Shown piece by piece: positions 53,606-61,682 of a DNA stretch of 64,000 bases. The notes under the pieces were generated by a model. The model was not told the DNA's origin. It made no database searches and saw only the letters and a program-made list of their open reading frames with translations. Position numbers and translations under genes: made by a program. Origin of the DNA: Prorocentrum cordatum (lineage: Eukaryota; Sar; Dinophyceae; Prorocentrales; Prorocentraceae); assembly GCA_963575745.1 (NCBI GenBank), contig CAUYUJ010017893.1:298046-362045 (forward strand). Direction: 5' to 3'. How positions within the stretch are numbered: position 1 is the first letter of the stretch; the number at the start of each line of letters is the position of its first letter.

Positions 53606-54832
53606 GTGCTTCCGTCTCTCGGCTTGCTCAAGCGGGACTGCGAGGACATGCTGGGCGAGATTGCCAAGCAGAACGGGTTCAAGTTCAAGAGCGACGACGA
53701 GAAAACCAGTTGGCAGTCGACGATGGGGAAGCGGCTCAAGGACTACTGGCGCCAGATCAACCTCAGCAGGTACAAGAAGGACAAGGCGCCCGCGTGGTTC
53801 AGGTCGCTGGGCTTCTCTGGCGAGGGCGGAGGCGCAGAGGCTGAAGCTGGCGAAGAAGAGGGCGAGGAGCAGGCCGGCGAGGCCGGCGAGGACGAGGATG
53901 AGGACGCGGAGGAGGATGAGGAGGAGGAGGAGGGAGAGGAAGAGGAGCAGTCAGAGGAAGACCCTCCAGAAGATGGCAACTCCGACGGCGCACCGCCCTG
54001 CAGGAGACCAGCAGCAGCGGCCGCTGGCTCGATCGTCTACTCGTTCGGCTACGACAAGGACACTGGGCTGGCCTACCGCTGGCCAGAGGGCTCCAACAAG
54101 AAGAGCCACACCGAGTGGGCCAAGGAGATGGTGCCTCCAGATCAGAGCTCCGAGACCGACCCCATGGTGGCCATCTTCAGCGACGGCAGCACGAAGAGCG
54201 TCATGCAGACCACGGTGAAGAAGTGGATGGCCGAGTTCGGCGACAGCGCAACCCTGCGCAGGCCAGCAGCAGCAGCAGCAGCAGCGCGAGCAGCAGCGCC
54301 GACGGGAGCAGCAGCAGCAGCAACAACGCCTGAGCTGTTCGTGGGCTACATGGACACGGAGAAGATCGACGTGCACTTTCGTTGGGACGCGCCAGGCGGC
54401 CGCAAGATTCGGTACATCTGCCTGCGCCACGCTGGCCAGGGCCAAATCGTGCAGCTGAACGTGGAAGCGTTCGCAGCTGATGGGGAGAGCATCGCCGTCT
54501 CCAGCCAGCGGAGCAAGCTGGAGAAGCTCGCCGCCGAGTGGATGAACCCGATCGCCAAGAAGTACGCGGAGGGCACGCTCGACAAGGAGGGCGTCTGCAA
54601 CAAGAAGAAGGAGGACTTCCCGCAGACGCAGATGAAGCGCAGGCCTGCAGCAGCGGTCCAGAAGAGGCCAGCCACCAAGCCTTCTTCGCCAGCGCCTGAA
54701 ACGCCCAAGACCCCGCCGCCGAAGAGTCGGCGCTCTGATGATAAGGAGGTCCCGCAGCCGTGGGAGCCCGAGGATGTCCCAGACGCGGGCAAGCGCCCCA
54801 GGCTGTCTCCTCCGCCCAGCCCGACCATGTAG
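53606..54832 (+). CDS. Gene A, exon 2: acidic and RRPAAA-repeat protein, unknown function
   Basis: The 1227-nt exon runs from the phase-0 acceptor (TAGAG|GTG) to TAG at 54832, giving about 459 residues with exon 1. The N-terminal part is helical and basic (KRDCEDMLGEIAKQNGFKF, MGKRLKDYWRQINLSRYKK). A long Glu/Asp-rich tract follows, then two modules (SFGYDKDTGLAYRWPEG... and FVGYMDTEKIDVHFRWDAPG...) separated by RRPAAAA and poly-Ala linkers. The C-terminus is basic and Pro-rich with SPAPETPKTPPPKSRR, possibly a nuclear localisation signal. The gene resembles uncharacterised, repeat-linker dinoflagellate proteins. I do not recognise a catalytic domain. Confidence 0.8.
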   Translation: MLPSLGLLKRDCEDMLGEIAKQNGFKFKSDDEKTSWQSTMGKRLKDYWRQINLSRYKKDKAPAWFRSLGFSGEGGGAEAEAGEEEGEEQAGEAGEDEDEDAEEDEEEEEGEEEEQSEEDPPEDGNSDGAPPCRRPAAAAAGSIVYSFGYDKDTGLAYRWPEGSNKKSHTEWAKEMVPPDQSSETDPMVAIFSDGSTKSVMQTTVKKWMAEFGDSATLRRPAAAAAAARAAAPTGAAAAATTPELFVGYMDTEKIDVHFRWDAPGGRKIRYICLRHAGQGQIVQLNVEAFAADGESIAVSSQRSKLEKLAAEWMNPIAKKYAEGTLDKEGVCNKKKEDFPQTQMKRRPAAAVQKRPATKPSSPAPETPKTPPPKSRRSDDKEVPQPWEPEDVPDAGKRPRLSPPPSPTM

Positions 54833-55287
54833 ACATCCTACATACTGTGCACTTGCGTGCACATTGTATTGCATCGAATTTTCGATTGGATGAGGGCTGA
54901 TTTGGCAATGTCAGAAAGGATTGGGGGAGGAGGAGGGAATAAGGAGAGGAATGAGGACTGGAGAATGGCCGAGGACCTCTCATTGCTCGAACTCTCTATA
55001 GGCCGCCAACGCCTTCAGACAGATAATTTGTGCGCTCTGAAGCGTCAGACTGTTGGGCGGCGAAGCCTTGATGGAACGTCGTGGCTCATCCATCATCCCC
55101 CCGCCTCCTCCATCCGTCCTCCATCGACGTCGTCGGCCCCGTCGTCGGTCGTGGACGGCGTGGACGTCGTGGACGCGACGTCGTCGTCATCGTCGTCGTC
55201 GTCGTTGTCGTCGATCGTCGTCGTCGATCGTCGTCGTTGCCTTCATTCGTCGGTCGTCGTGGGTCTTTAATCCTCATTGTCGTCGTA

Positions 55288-55356
<69 letters not shown>

Positions 55357-55710
55357 GCCTTTATCGTCGTCGTCGTCGTCGTCTTCCTTCGTCGGTCGTC
55401 GTGGGTCTTTCATCCTCGCCGTCGTCGGTCGTCGTCGCGGTCGACCCCATCGGCTTTCGGCAGGGCCAGGGCCTCGATCCAACCGAATCCCGATTCGAGG
55501 GCCAGGGCCTCGATCCAACCGAATCCCGATTCCAGGGCCTCGATCCAACCCGAATCCCGATTCCAGGGCCAGGGCCTCGATCCAACCGAATCCCGATTCC
55601 AGGGCCTCGATCGGTCAGAATGCTGTGCTGTCTGCGCGCCTCTCTCTCTCTCTCTCTCTCTCCCCCCATCTCCCTCTCGAGTCTGTCTCCTCATCTGGTG
55701 CTGGCGCCAG
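54833..55710. other. 3' flank of gene A, TCG microsatellites and a minisatellite
   Basis: No exon is certain here. An imperfect inverted repeat (GCCGCCAACGCCTTCAGA / TCTGAAGCG ... TTGGGCGGC) lies at about 55003-55063. TCG/CGT tracts span 55170-55395. Five copies of GGCCTCGATCCAACCGAATC plus CCGATTC lie at 55469-55620. Confidence 0.6.
55469..55620 (+). repeat. Minisatellite with alternating 36- and 30-bp spacing
   Basis: GCCTCGATCCAACCGAATCC begins at 55471, 55507, 55537, 55573 and 55603. The longer units contain an extra GCCAGG. Confidence 0.85.
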
Positions 55711-55866
55711 GCCCAACTGCTCGGCGAGTCGCTCGCGCACACGTCGGCGGCGGCACTGAAGGCCGTGCAGGTGGCCACCGAGGGGATGCAGAGTCTCACG
55801 AGGGGGCACCAGGCCAGCGAGGGGAAAACGCGGGCGGCGGCCCGCGAGGGGAAACGGGGGCAGCTG
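55711..55866 (+). CDS. Gene D, upstream exon
   Basis: Acceptor CTGGCGCCAG at 55710, then an open phase-0 stretch encoding AQLLGESLAHTSAAALKAVQ and VATEGMQSLTRGHQASEGK, ending near GQLLE where a poly-C run begins. The exon character is good but the donor is unclear: a GT after KAVQ (phase 0) or a non-canonical border near 55866. The start codon lies further upstream and was not found. Confidence 0.45.
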
Positions 55867-56380
55867 TTGGAGCCCCCCCCCCCCCCTCTCAGGAGGAGGA
55901 GGAGGAGTAGGATGAGGAGGAGGATGAGGAGGAGGAGGAGGAGGGGCGAGGAGGAAGGGACGAGGAGGAGGAGGAGGAGGACGAGGAGGAGACGGACGAG
56001 GGGGAGGAGGGAGAGGAGGAGGAGGAGGAGGAGGAGGAGGAGGAGGACGAGGAGGAGAAGGACGAGGGGGAGGAGGGAGAGGAGGAGGAGGAGGAGGAGG
56101 TTGATGGGCGAAGCGTCGCTGGCGCACTAATGCTGCACCCCCTCTCGTTCGAACCTCACCACCGCTTTTCCCTGGCTCCCTCCCCTCCGCGCTCATCATC
56201 TTTCGACCTCCTCCACCCCCTCCCTCTACTTCCCCTCCGCCGCCTCCTTCTCCTCATCCTCTTCCTCCCCCTCCTCCTCTTCCTCCTCCTCTTCTTCCTC
56301 CCCCTCCTCCTCCTCCTCCTCCTCCTCCTCCTACCGCTCGTCTGGCAACTTTTGCCGTGCCATTACTTGTTTCTCTGCAG
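55867..56380 (+). other. Gene D intron with GGA and TCC tracts
   Basis: GGA tract at 55885-56105 and TCC tract at 56160-56335, ending in a strong acceptor CTTGTTTCTCTGCAG at 56380. Confidence 0.65.
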
Positions 56381-56716
56381 GCTCAGGTTGCGGACGCCGC
56401 TTACTTCGAGGAGGAGTTGATGAAGATGTTCATCGACAGCGGGCTGCAGGACATGGAGATCGAGAGCGAGGACGACGACGACACCACCTCCCACCTGAAG
56501 GACAAGTTGGACAGGCAGTACGACCACTTCTTGGAGCTCTGCGCCATGGAGAACTTCGAGGTGGACGCGGACAGCCAGGTGGGCAAGAGGTTCCGCCGCT
56601 GGTGCGCGGCGAACCAGGCGAGGAAGGCCGAGTACGACAAGAAGGACTGCGACGCGAAGGCCTTGGCTCGCAAGGAGTGGGCGAATCAGAAGTACGAGGA
56701 GTACCAGGAGCCAGCC
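56381..56716 (+). CDS. Gene D, second exon
   Basis: Phase-0 exon after a pyrimidine tract and CTGCAG. It encodes AQVADAAYFEEELMKMFIDS, an acidic patch (ESEDDDD), DKLDRQYDHFLELCAM, FEVDADSQVGKRFRRWCA and WANQKYEEYQEPA. Composition and periodicity look coding. The 3' side runs into a 68-bp hairpin without a usable GT donor. The function is unknown. Confidence 0.7.
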
Positions 56717-56784
56717 CCGCATAGATCATTTGCCTGCTCGTCCTCCCCTTGCGTGGAGGACGAGCGGGCGAATGCGCTATGCGG
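56717..56784. repeat. 68-bp hairpin interrupting gene D, possible non-canonical intron
   Basis: 30-bp arms (CCGCATAGATCATTTGCC... and ...GGGCGAATGCGCTATGCGG) with four mismatches and an 8-nt loop. Excision of 67 or 70 nt here restores the frame: coding before and after are in different frames and a loss of 3n+1 is required. A GT-AG alternative (56701-56800, 100 nt) also fits the phase but removes residues that look coding. Confidence 0.8.
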
Positions 56785-57575
56785 CCGAGGAGACACGCAG
56801 CAAGATGAAGCAGCAGATCGTCAGCCGCCAGAGGAAAGGCCAGATGCTCAACTTCGAGCAGATCCTCGATAAGGAGGGGGGCTCCGTCGGCGCCATTCCT
56901 TCGGCGGCCTGCGTCAAGGGCGCGGTGGAGTCCTGCAAGTGGGCCATACTGCAGCAGGCCAAGAACAGGAACAGTACGTGGGTGGCCATCAGCAAGCGCT
57001 CGAAGAGGCTGACTTTCAAGTACGTCGAGGAGACCGAGATCGAGGACGACCGCACCACTTGGAATACAGAGCAGCGCGAGACGAACCCAGTGGTCAAGGA
57101 GATCGAGACGATAAAGCCAGCGCCTGCGACAGCGGCGACTGCGACACCAGGGACGGCATCGCAACCGACGGCGCCGCTGGACACTCCGCTGAAGCCAAGC
57201 AAGGAGAAGGAGAAGAGGGGGTCACCGAAGGAGAAGAAGGACAAGAGAGACAAGGACAAGAAAGACAAGGGCGCCTCGTCCAGGGCCAAGGCCAAAGCCA
57301 AAGGTAAAGGCACCAAGCGCCGTGGAGGCGCTGGCTCTGGCGGGGACACCGCGAAGGCCATGCACAAGCGGGCGTTCGATCTCACCCTCAGCTACGGGGC
57401 CGCCACGACCCAGGCGTCGGCCTTGCTGAACAAGATCGAGTCCAAGGACGAGGAGTGGTCGTGGGCGGACAACAAGAAGTTCAAGGGCTCCCTGCAGAAG
57501 GCGCTGGAGACCCTGAAGACCGCGGCCGCCAAGAACGAGGACATCAACAAGATGCTCTGCATGGGCGCCTCGGGG
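56784..57575 (+). CDS. Gene D, third exon: basic lysine-rich protein
   Basis: Encodes AEETRSKMKQQIVSRQRKGQ onward, including GAIPSAACVKGAVESCKWAI, an RSKRLTFKYVEETEIED region, a Pro/Ala/Thr linker, a long KEKEKRGSPKEKKDKRDKD run and GSGGDTAKAMHKRAFDL, ending INKMLCMGASG. The donor GTTGAG at 57576 closes the exon in phase 0. The lysine-rich centre suggests nucleic-acid binding or nuclear targeting, but this is composition only. Confidence 0.75.
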
Positions 57576-57688
57576 GTTGAGATCCGTCTTTCAGGGGTGG
57601 GGCCTCGCGCGCTCGATCGCATTTTTTGTGTGGCCCGATAGGGCCGCGAGGGCGAAATCGAGCACGCGTGATCCCCGACCCCCGAAAG
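57576..57688 (+). other. Gene D GT-AG intron containing a hairpin
   Basis: 113 nt, GTTGAGATCC to CCCCCGAAAG. Its removal joins CMGASG to NVSATGTDMTIDDD in frame. Bases 57588-57688 form an imperfect hairpin, with CTTTCAGGGGT pairing with ACCCCCGAAAG and further inner pairing. Confidence 0.85.
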
Positions 57689-57856
57689 AATGTCTCGGCC
57701 ACAGGCACCGACATGACCATCGACGACGACACTACCAACTTGCCGCAGCTCTCGGTGGAGTTCGGGGAGGTGGAGGACGCCATCGACAGCGTGAAGGCCG
57801 CGGCTGCCCGCATCAAGTCGATCAAGGACGGCATGAGCTCCGAGTCGTCGCAGTAG
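57689..57856 (+). CDS. Gene D, last exon
   Basis: Encodes NVSATGTDMTIDDDTTNLPQ then LSVEFGEVEDAIDSVKAAAA, ending SSESSQ and TAG at 57856. It is an amphipathic helix-rich acidic tail. Phase continues exactly across the preceding intron. Confidence 0.75.
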   Translation, partial: NVSATGTDMTIDDDTTNLPQLSVEFGEVEDAIDSVKAAAARIKSIKDGMSSESSQ

Positions 57857-58079
57857 CCGCACGTGGGGGGTGAGGGTGAGGGCCGACGTTCTGGGAAGAT
57901 GCTCGAGCTCCGTGGCATATGAGAAGCACGCCTTGTAAGCAATCCTCTTCATTATCCTCCTCCTGTCTTAACTCAGCCTCCACGTCCATATCTTCCTTAA
58001 GTCCCTCCTCCTCCTCCTCCTCCTCCTCGTCCTACTTCCCCCTCCTCCTCCCAGGCCACCCCTGCCTGCACCCCCAATT
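57857..58079. other. 3' flank of gene D with a TCC tract
   Basis: Presumed 3' untranslated and intergenic sequence, with a TCC tract at 58005-58030. Confidence 0.5.
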
Positions 58080-58155
58080 TCGTATGTGTGCGTCATTGCG
58101 AAACTCTTTGGGCTTCATGAAGCCCAAAGAGTTTCGCAATGGCGCACACATACGA
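58080..58155. repeat. 76-bp near-perfect palindrome
   Basis: 38-bp arms (TCGTATGTGTGCGTCATTGC... / ...GGCGCACACATACGA) with one mismatch and no loop. Confidence 0.95.
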
Positions 58156-58439
58156 ACGTGGTGATGCTTCTCATGTGAATCGGTTCGAGGCGGAACCATT
58201 GCCACAGTTTCAAGACCGCGCAACCTGCGTACGGCAGGTGCTGGAGGCTTGGGGAAGCCCTCGCGGCGCGTGCTGGACATTGGGGAGCTCCCCGCGGCTC
58301 AGCTGATGCTGCTCGTGGGGTCGTTCGAAAAGGATTCGTAGCCCTTCGGACGCGATCTCACGGCAGGGTGGTCCATTTGTGTCGTTCGAGGGGGGTGTCG
58401 AGCAGCGGAGCAGCGGCCGCGGAGCCGCAGCAGAGTGGC

Positions 58440-58740
58440 GGTAGATCTGCGGTAGATCTGCGGTAGGTTTGCGGTAGGTGTGCGGTAGGTGTGCGGTAGG
58501 TTTGCGGTAGGTGGGGCGGTAGGTTTGCGGTAGGTTTTCGGTAGATTAGCGATTTCGCCTGATACATCCTCACAATTTGGCCGGTAGGTGGCCGGTAGGT
58601 GGCCGGTAGATTTGCGGTAGGTGGCCGACAAGTGGGGCGGTAGGAGGCCGGTAGGTGGCCGGTAGATTTGCGGTAGGTGGCCGGTAGGTGGGCGGTAGGT
58701 GGGTGGTAGGCGGCTTGTAGGTGGCCAGTGGTGCGGTCGG
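58440..58740. repeat. GGTAGGT-type tandem repeats (10-11 bp)
   Basis: Many copies of GCGGTAGGTGT / GGCCGGTAGGTG. The same units occur in the gene A intron (53370-53450) and, inverted, in the gene C intron (63175-63225). The dispersed 24-nt motif lies inside at 58553-58578. Confidence 0.85.
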
Positions 58741-58743
58741 AAC

Positions 58744-58774
58744 GTCGAGGAGCTCGACATTCGAGCTCCTCGAC
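58744..58774. repeat. 31-bp hairpin
   Basis: GTCGAGGAGCTCGA, loop CAT, TCGAGCTCCTCGAC: a perfect 14-bp stem. Confidence 0.95.
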
Positions 58775-58794
58775 CTCCTCGTTCTCCTTCCTAC

Positions 58795-59275
58795 TCATCC
58801 TCCTCCTCCTCCTCCTCCTCCTCCTCCTCCTCCTCCTATCTCCTCCCTTTCTCCCCTTTCCTTCCTCCTTCCTCCTTCCTCGTTTTCCTCCCTCATCCCT
58901 CCCTCCTTCCTCTTCTTCATTCTTTTCTTACTCTTCCTCCTCCTCCTACTCGTATCTCCTTCTTTTTCCTCCTTCTTCCCTCCTCCCTCCCTGCTTCCTC
59001 TTCCTTCCTCCTCCTCCTTCCTCCTCCTCCCTCCACCTCCTCCTTCCTCCACCTCCTCCTCCTCCTCCCACTTCCTCCTCCCTCCCTCCTCCCCCCTCCT
59101 CCTCCCTCCTCGCGGGCGATGTGTGCCATGTTGTTCTAGCTTTCCACCCCTTCGGTCAAGCAATCAGTCGCTCGCTTGCGGGTTCTGCGAGGGAACACGG
59201 AGGGGGTGGACGAGGAGGAGGAGGGGGAGGCGGAGGGGGAGGACGAGGAGGAGGAGGAGTCGGAGGAGGAGGATG
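58795..59275. repeat. (TCC)n then (GGA)n tracts
   Basis: TCC/CTT-rich sequence to 59110, unique-looking 59111-59200, then GGA to 59275. Opposite-strand complementarity could fold into a large hairpin. Confidence 0.8.
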
Positions 59276-59354
59276 AGGGTGATGAGCGGAGGCCCCCTGA
59301 TCCTGGATTGAGGAGACTCAACAGTCGCCCGAGACCCTTGGACTTTGCGGCGGG

Positions 59355-59360
59355 AAGGGG

Positions 59361-59399
<39 letters not shown>

Positions 59400-59427
59400 G
59401 ACTACTACTACTACTACTACTACTACG

Positions 59428-59478
<51 letters not shown>

Positions 59479-59533
59479 GCTACCACATCATCTGGAACTA
59501 CTACTACTACTACTACACTTACTACTACTACTG

Positions 59534-59577
<44 letters not shown>

Positions 59578-60061
59578 GCTACTACTATCCTGATACTAAC
59601 TAAGAGTACTTACACTAACTACTACATACTCCTACTGCTGGACACTACTACTACTACTACTATTACCCTCCCTTGCGTGCTACTAACTACTTCCAGGTGT
59701 GCCTCTAGGATCCTAACTGCTACACTTGATACTACAACCACCCCACTACTATTACTACTCTACTAACTACTCGACTACCTACTACTACTACGACTATCTA
59801 CTACTGCTACTACTACTACTACTGACTACTACTACTACTGCTCTGCTACTACTTGCTACTAACACTTCTAGTAACTACTACTACTAACTACTACTACTAC
59901 TAACTACTTACGACTGCGACTACCACTACCATCTTCTCTAACGACTACGACGACGAACTACGACTTCGACGACTAACTACTACTACTGCTACTACTACTT
60001 ACTACGACTACACTAACTACTACTGCTACTACTAATACTACTACTACTGCGACTACCACTA

Positions 60062-60099
<38 letters not shown>

Positions 60100-60358
60100 G
60101 ACTACTACTACTACTACTACTACTACTACGACTAGGACTACGACTACGACTACTACTACTACTACTACTACGTCTACGACTACTACGGCCACTACGACTA
60201 CTACTACTACTACTACTTCTACTACTACTACTACTACTGTACTACTGCAGTGCTGTACTACGACTACTCCTACTACGAAGACTACTACGACTACTACGAC
60301 GACTACTACTACTACTACTATTACGACTATTACGACTACGACTACGACTACGACTACG

Positions 60359-60410
<52 letters not shown>

Positions 60411-60421
60411 CTACTACTTCA

Positions 60422-60497
<76 letters not shown>

Positions 60498-60560
60498 TTA
60501 CTACTAATACTACTACTACTAATACTACTACTTACTACTTACTACTACTTACTACTACTA

Positions 60561-60603
<43 letters not shown>

Positions 60604-60611
60604 TACTACTA

Positions 60612-60671
<60 letters not shown>

Positions 60672-60675
60672 AACG
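59355..60675. repeat. 1.3-kb (TAC/ACT)n microsatellite
   Basis: Nearly continuous ACT/TAC trinucleotides with point interruptions. Long poly-Thr, poly-Leu and poly-Tyr frames are artefacts. Confidence 0.95.
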
Positions 60676-60708
60676 ACCTACCTACCTACACCCCCTCTCC
60701 CGCTGCAG

Positions 60709-60789
60709 CCTTCTGGGCCCCAGTTGGGGCCTCAGGCGCGGGGCGCCGCCATGTCGACAGAGGCGGTGGTCGTGGATTCTTCGCAGGAG
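60709..60789 (+). CDS. Upstream exon of a two-exon segment (possibly gene C 5' part)
   Basis: Acceptor CTCTCCCGCTGCAG at 60708, then an 81-nt phase-0 exon encoding PSGPQLGPQARGAAMSTEAV and VVDSSQE. It ends at a GC donor, GAG|GCAAGG. An ATG within (MSTEAVVVD) could be the start codon. The function is unknown. Confidence 0.5.
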
Positions 60790-61121
60790 GCAAGGGCTCC
60801 CTCCTCCTCCATTCTCCCCCCTCTCCTCCTCCTCCTCCACCGTCTCGTCGCCCTGTGGTTCCTGTTCCTTCCTCCTCCTCCTTCTCCGTCTCCTCCTCCT
60901 TCTCCGTCTCCTCCTCCTCCTCCTCCTCCTCCTCCTCCCATGTATGATCTTCTCATCATCATCATCATCGTCATCATCACCATCATCATCAACACCAGCA
61001 CCATCACCATCCTCATCACGATGACCATCGTCATCATATTCCCCCTCCTCCTCCTCCTCCTTGTCCTCCTCCTCCTCCTTGTCTTCCTCCTCCGCCTCCT
61101 CCTCCTCCTCGTCCTTCGAAG
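60790..61121 (+). other. GC-AG intron with TCC and CAT tracts
   Basis: 332 nt, GCAAGGGCTC to TCGAAG. Both flanking exons are phase 0. GC donors with the GCAAG context are a known minor class. Confidence 0.55.
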
Positions 61122-61285
61122 GATGTGGCCATCGCCCGGAGCAGATCGCCGAGGTCGGCGAGAAAAATGCATCAGCGGATCGTGAAGTCGGTGCATCGGC
61201 AGGCCGACATGCTCAGGTTCACCGCTGATGACCCCGATTGGCAGGAATTCCCACCCTGCTTTCGGCTGCGCGCGAGCCATCATCG
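61122..61285 (+). CDS. Second exon of the two-exon segment
   Basis: Encodes DVAIARSRSPRSARKMHQRI then VKSVHRQADMLRFTADDPDW and QEFPPCFRLRASHH, before a CCATCCCAAA repeat. It has convincing coding composition but no recognised family. The 3' border is uncertain; a GTAAAT donor at 61341 (phase 0) is one candidate, which would place the CCATCCCAAA repeat inside the exon. Confidence 0.5.
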
Positions 61286-61672
61286 CACTATCCCAAACCA
61301 TCCCAAATCATCCCAAACCATCCCAAACCATCCCAAAGCGGTAAATCGGACACGGATCGTGCCCCATGCGCGAGCGAGGACCGAACTGGGAGAGACGAAA
61401 CTACTTAAGTAGTTTCGTCTCTCCCAGCTCGGTCCTAGCACAACACCAAGCACCATACCACGCACCATACCATGCACCATACCTAGCACCATACCATACC
61501 AAGCACCATACCATACCATGCACCATACCAAGCACCATACCATGCACCATGCCAAGCACCATACCATGCACCACACCAAGCCGTGGCCAAGCACCATACC
61601 AAACACCCGCCCTCCACATGTTCTCCCCGTCGCTCCCCCTTCCGCTCCGTAGCCATAATTAACGTGCTCGAG
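61286..61672. other. Repeats and palindrome before gene C
   Basis: (CCATCCCAAA)n at 61300-61340, a 60-bp palindrome at 61377-61436, and (CACCATACCAAG)n variants at 61440-61610. Confidence 0.75.
61377..61436. repeat. 60-bp near-perfect palindrome
   Basis: 30-bp arms (AGGACCGAACTGGGAGAG... / ...CTCTCCCAGCTCGGTCCT) centred on CTTAAG, with one mismatch. Confidence 0.95.
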
Positions 61673-61682
61673 ATGTCTCGGC

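Noticed and set aside
59176-60507. Poly-Thr, poly-Leu and poly-Tyr open frames
   Set aside because: They are frames of the ACT/TAC microsatellite.
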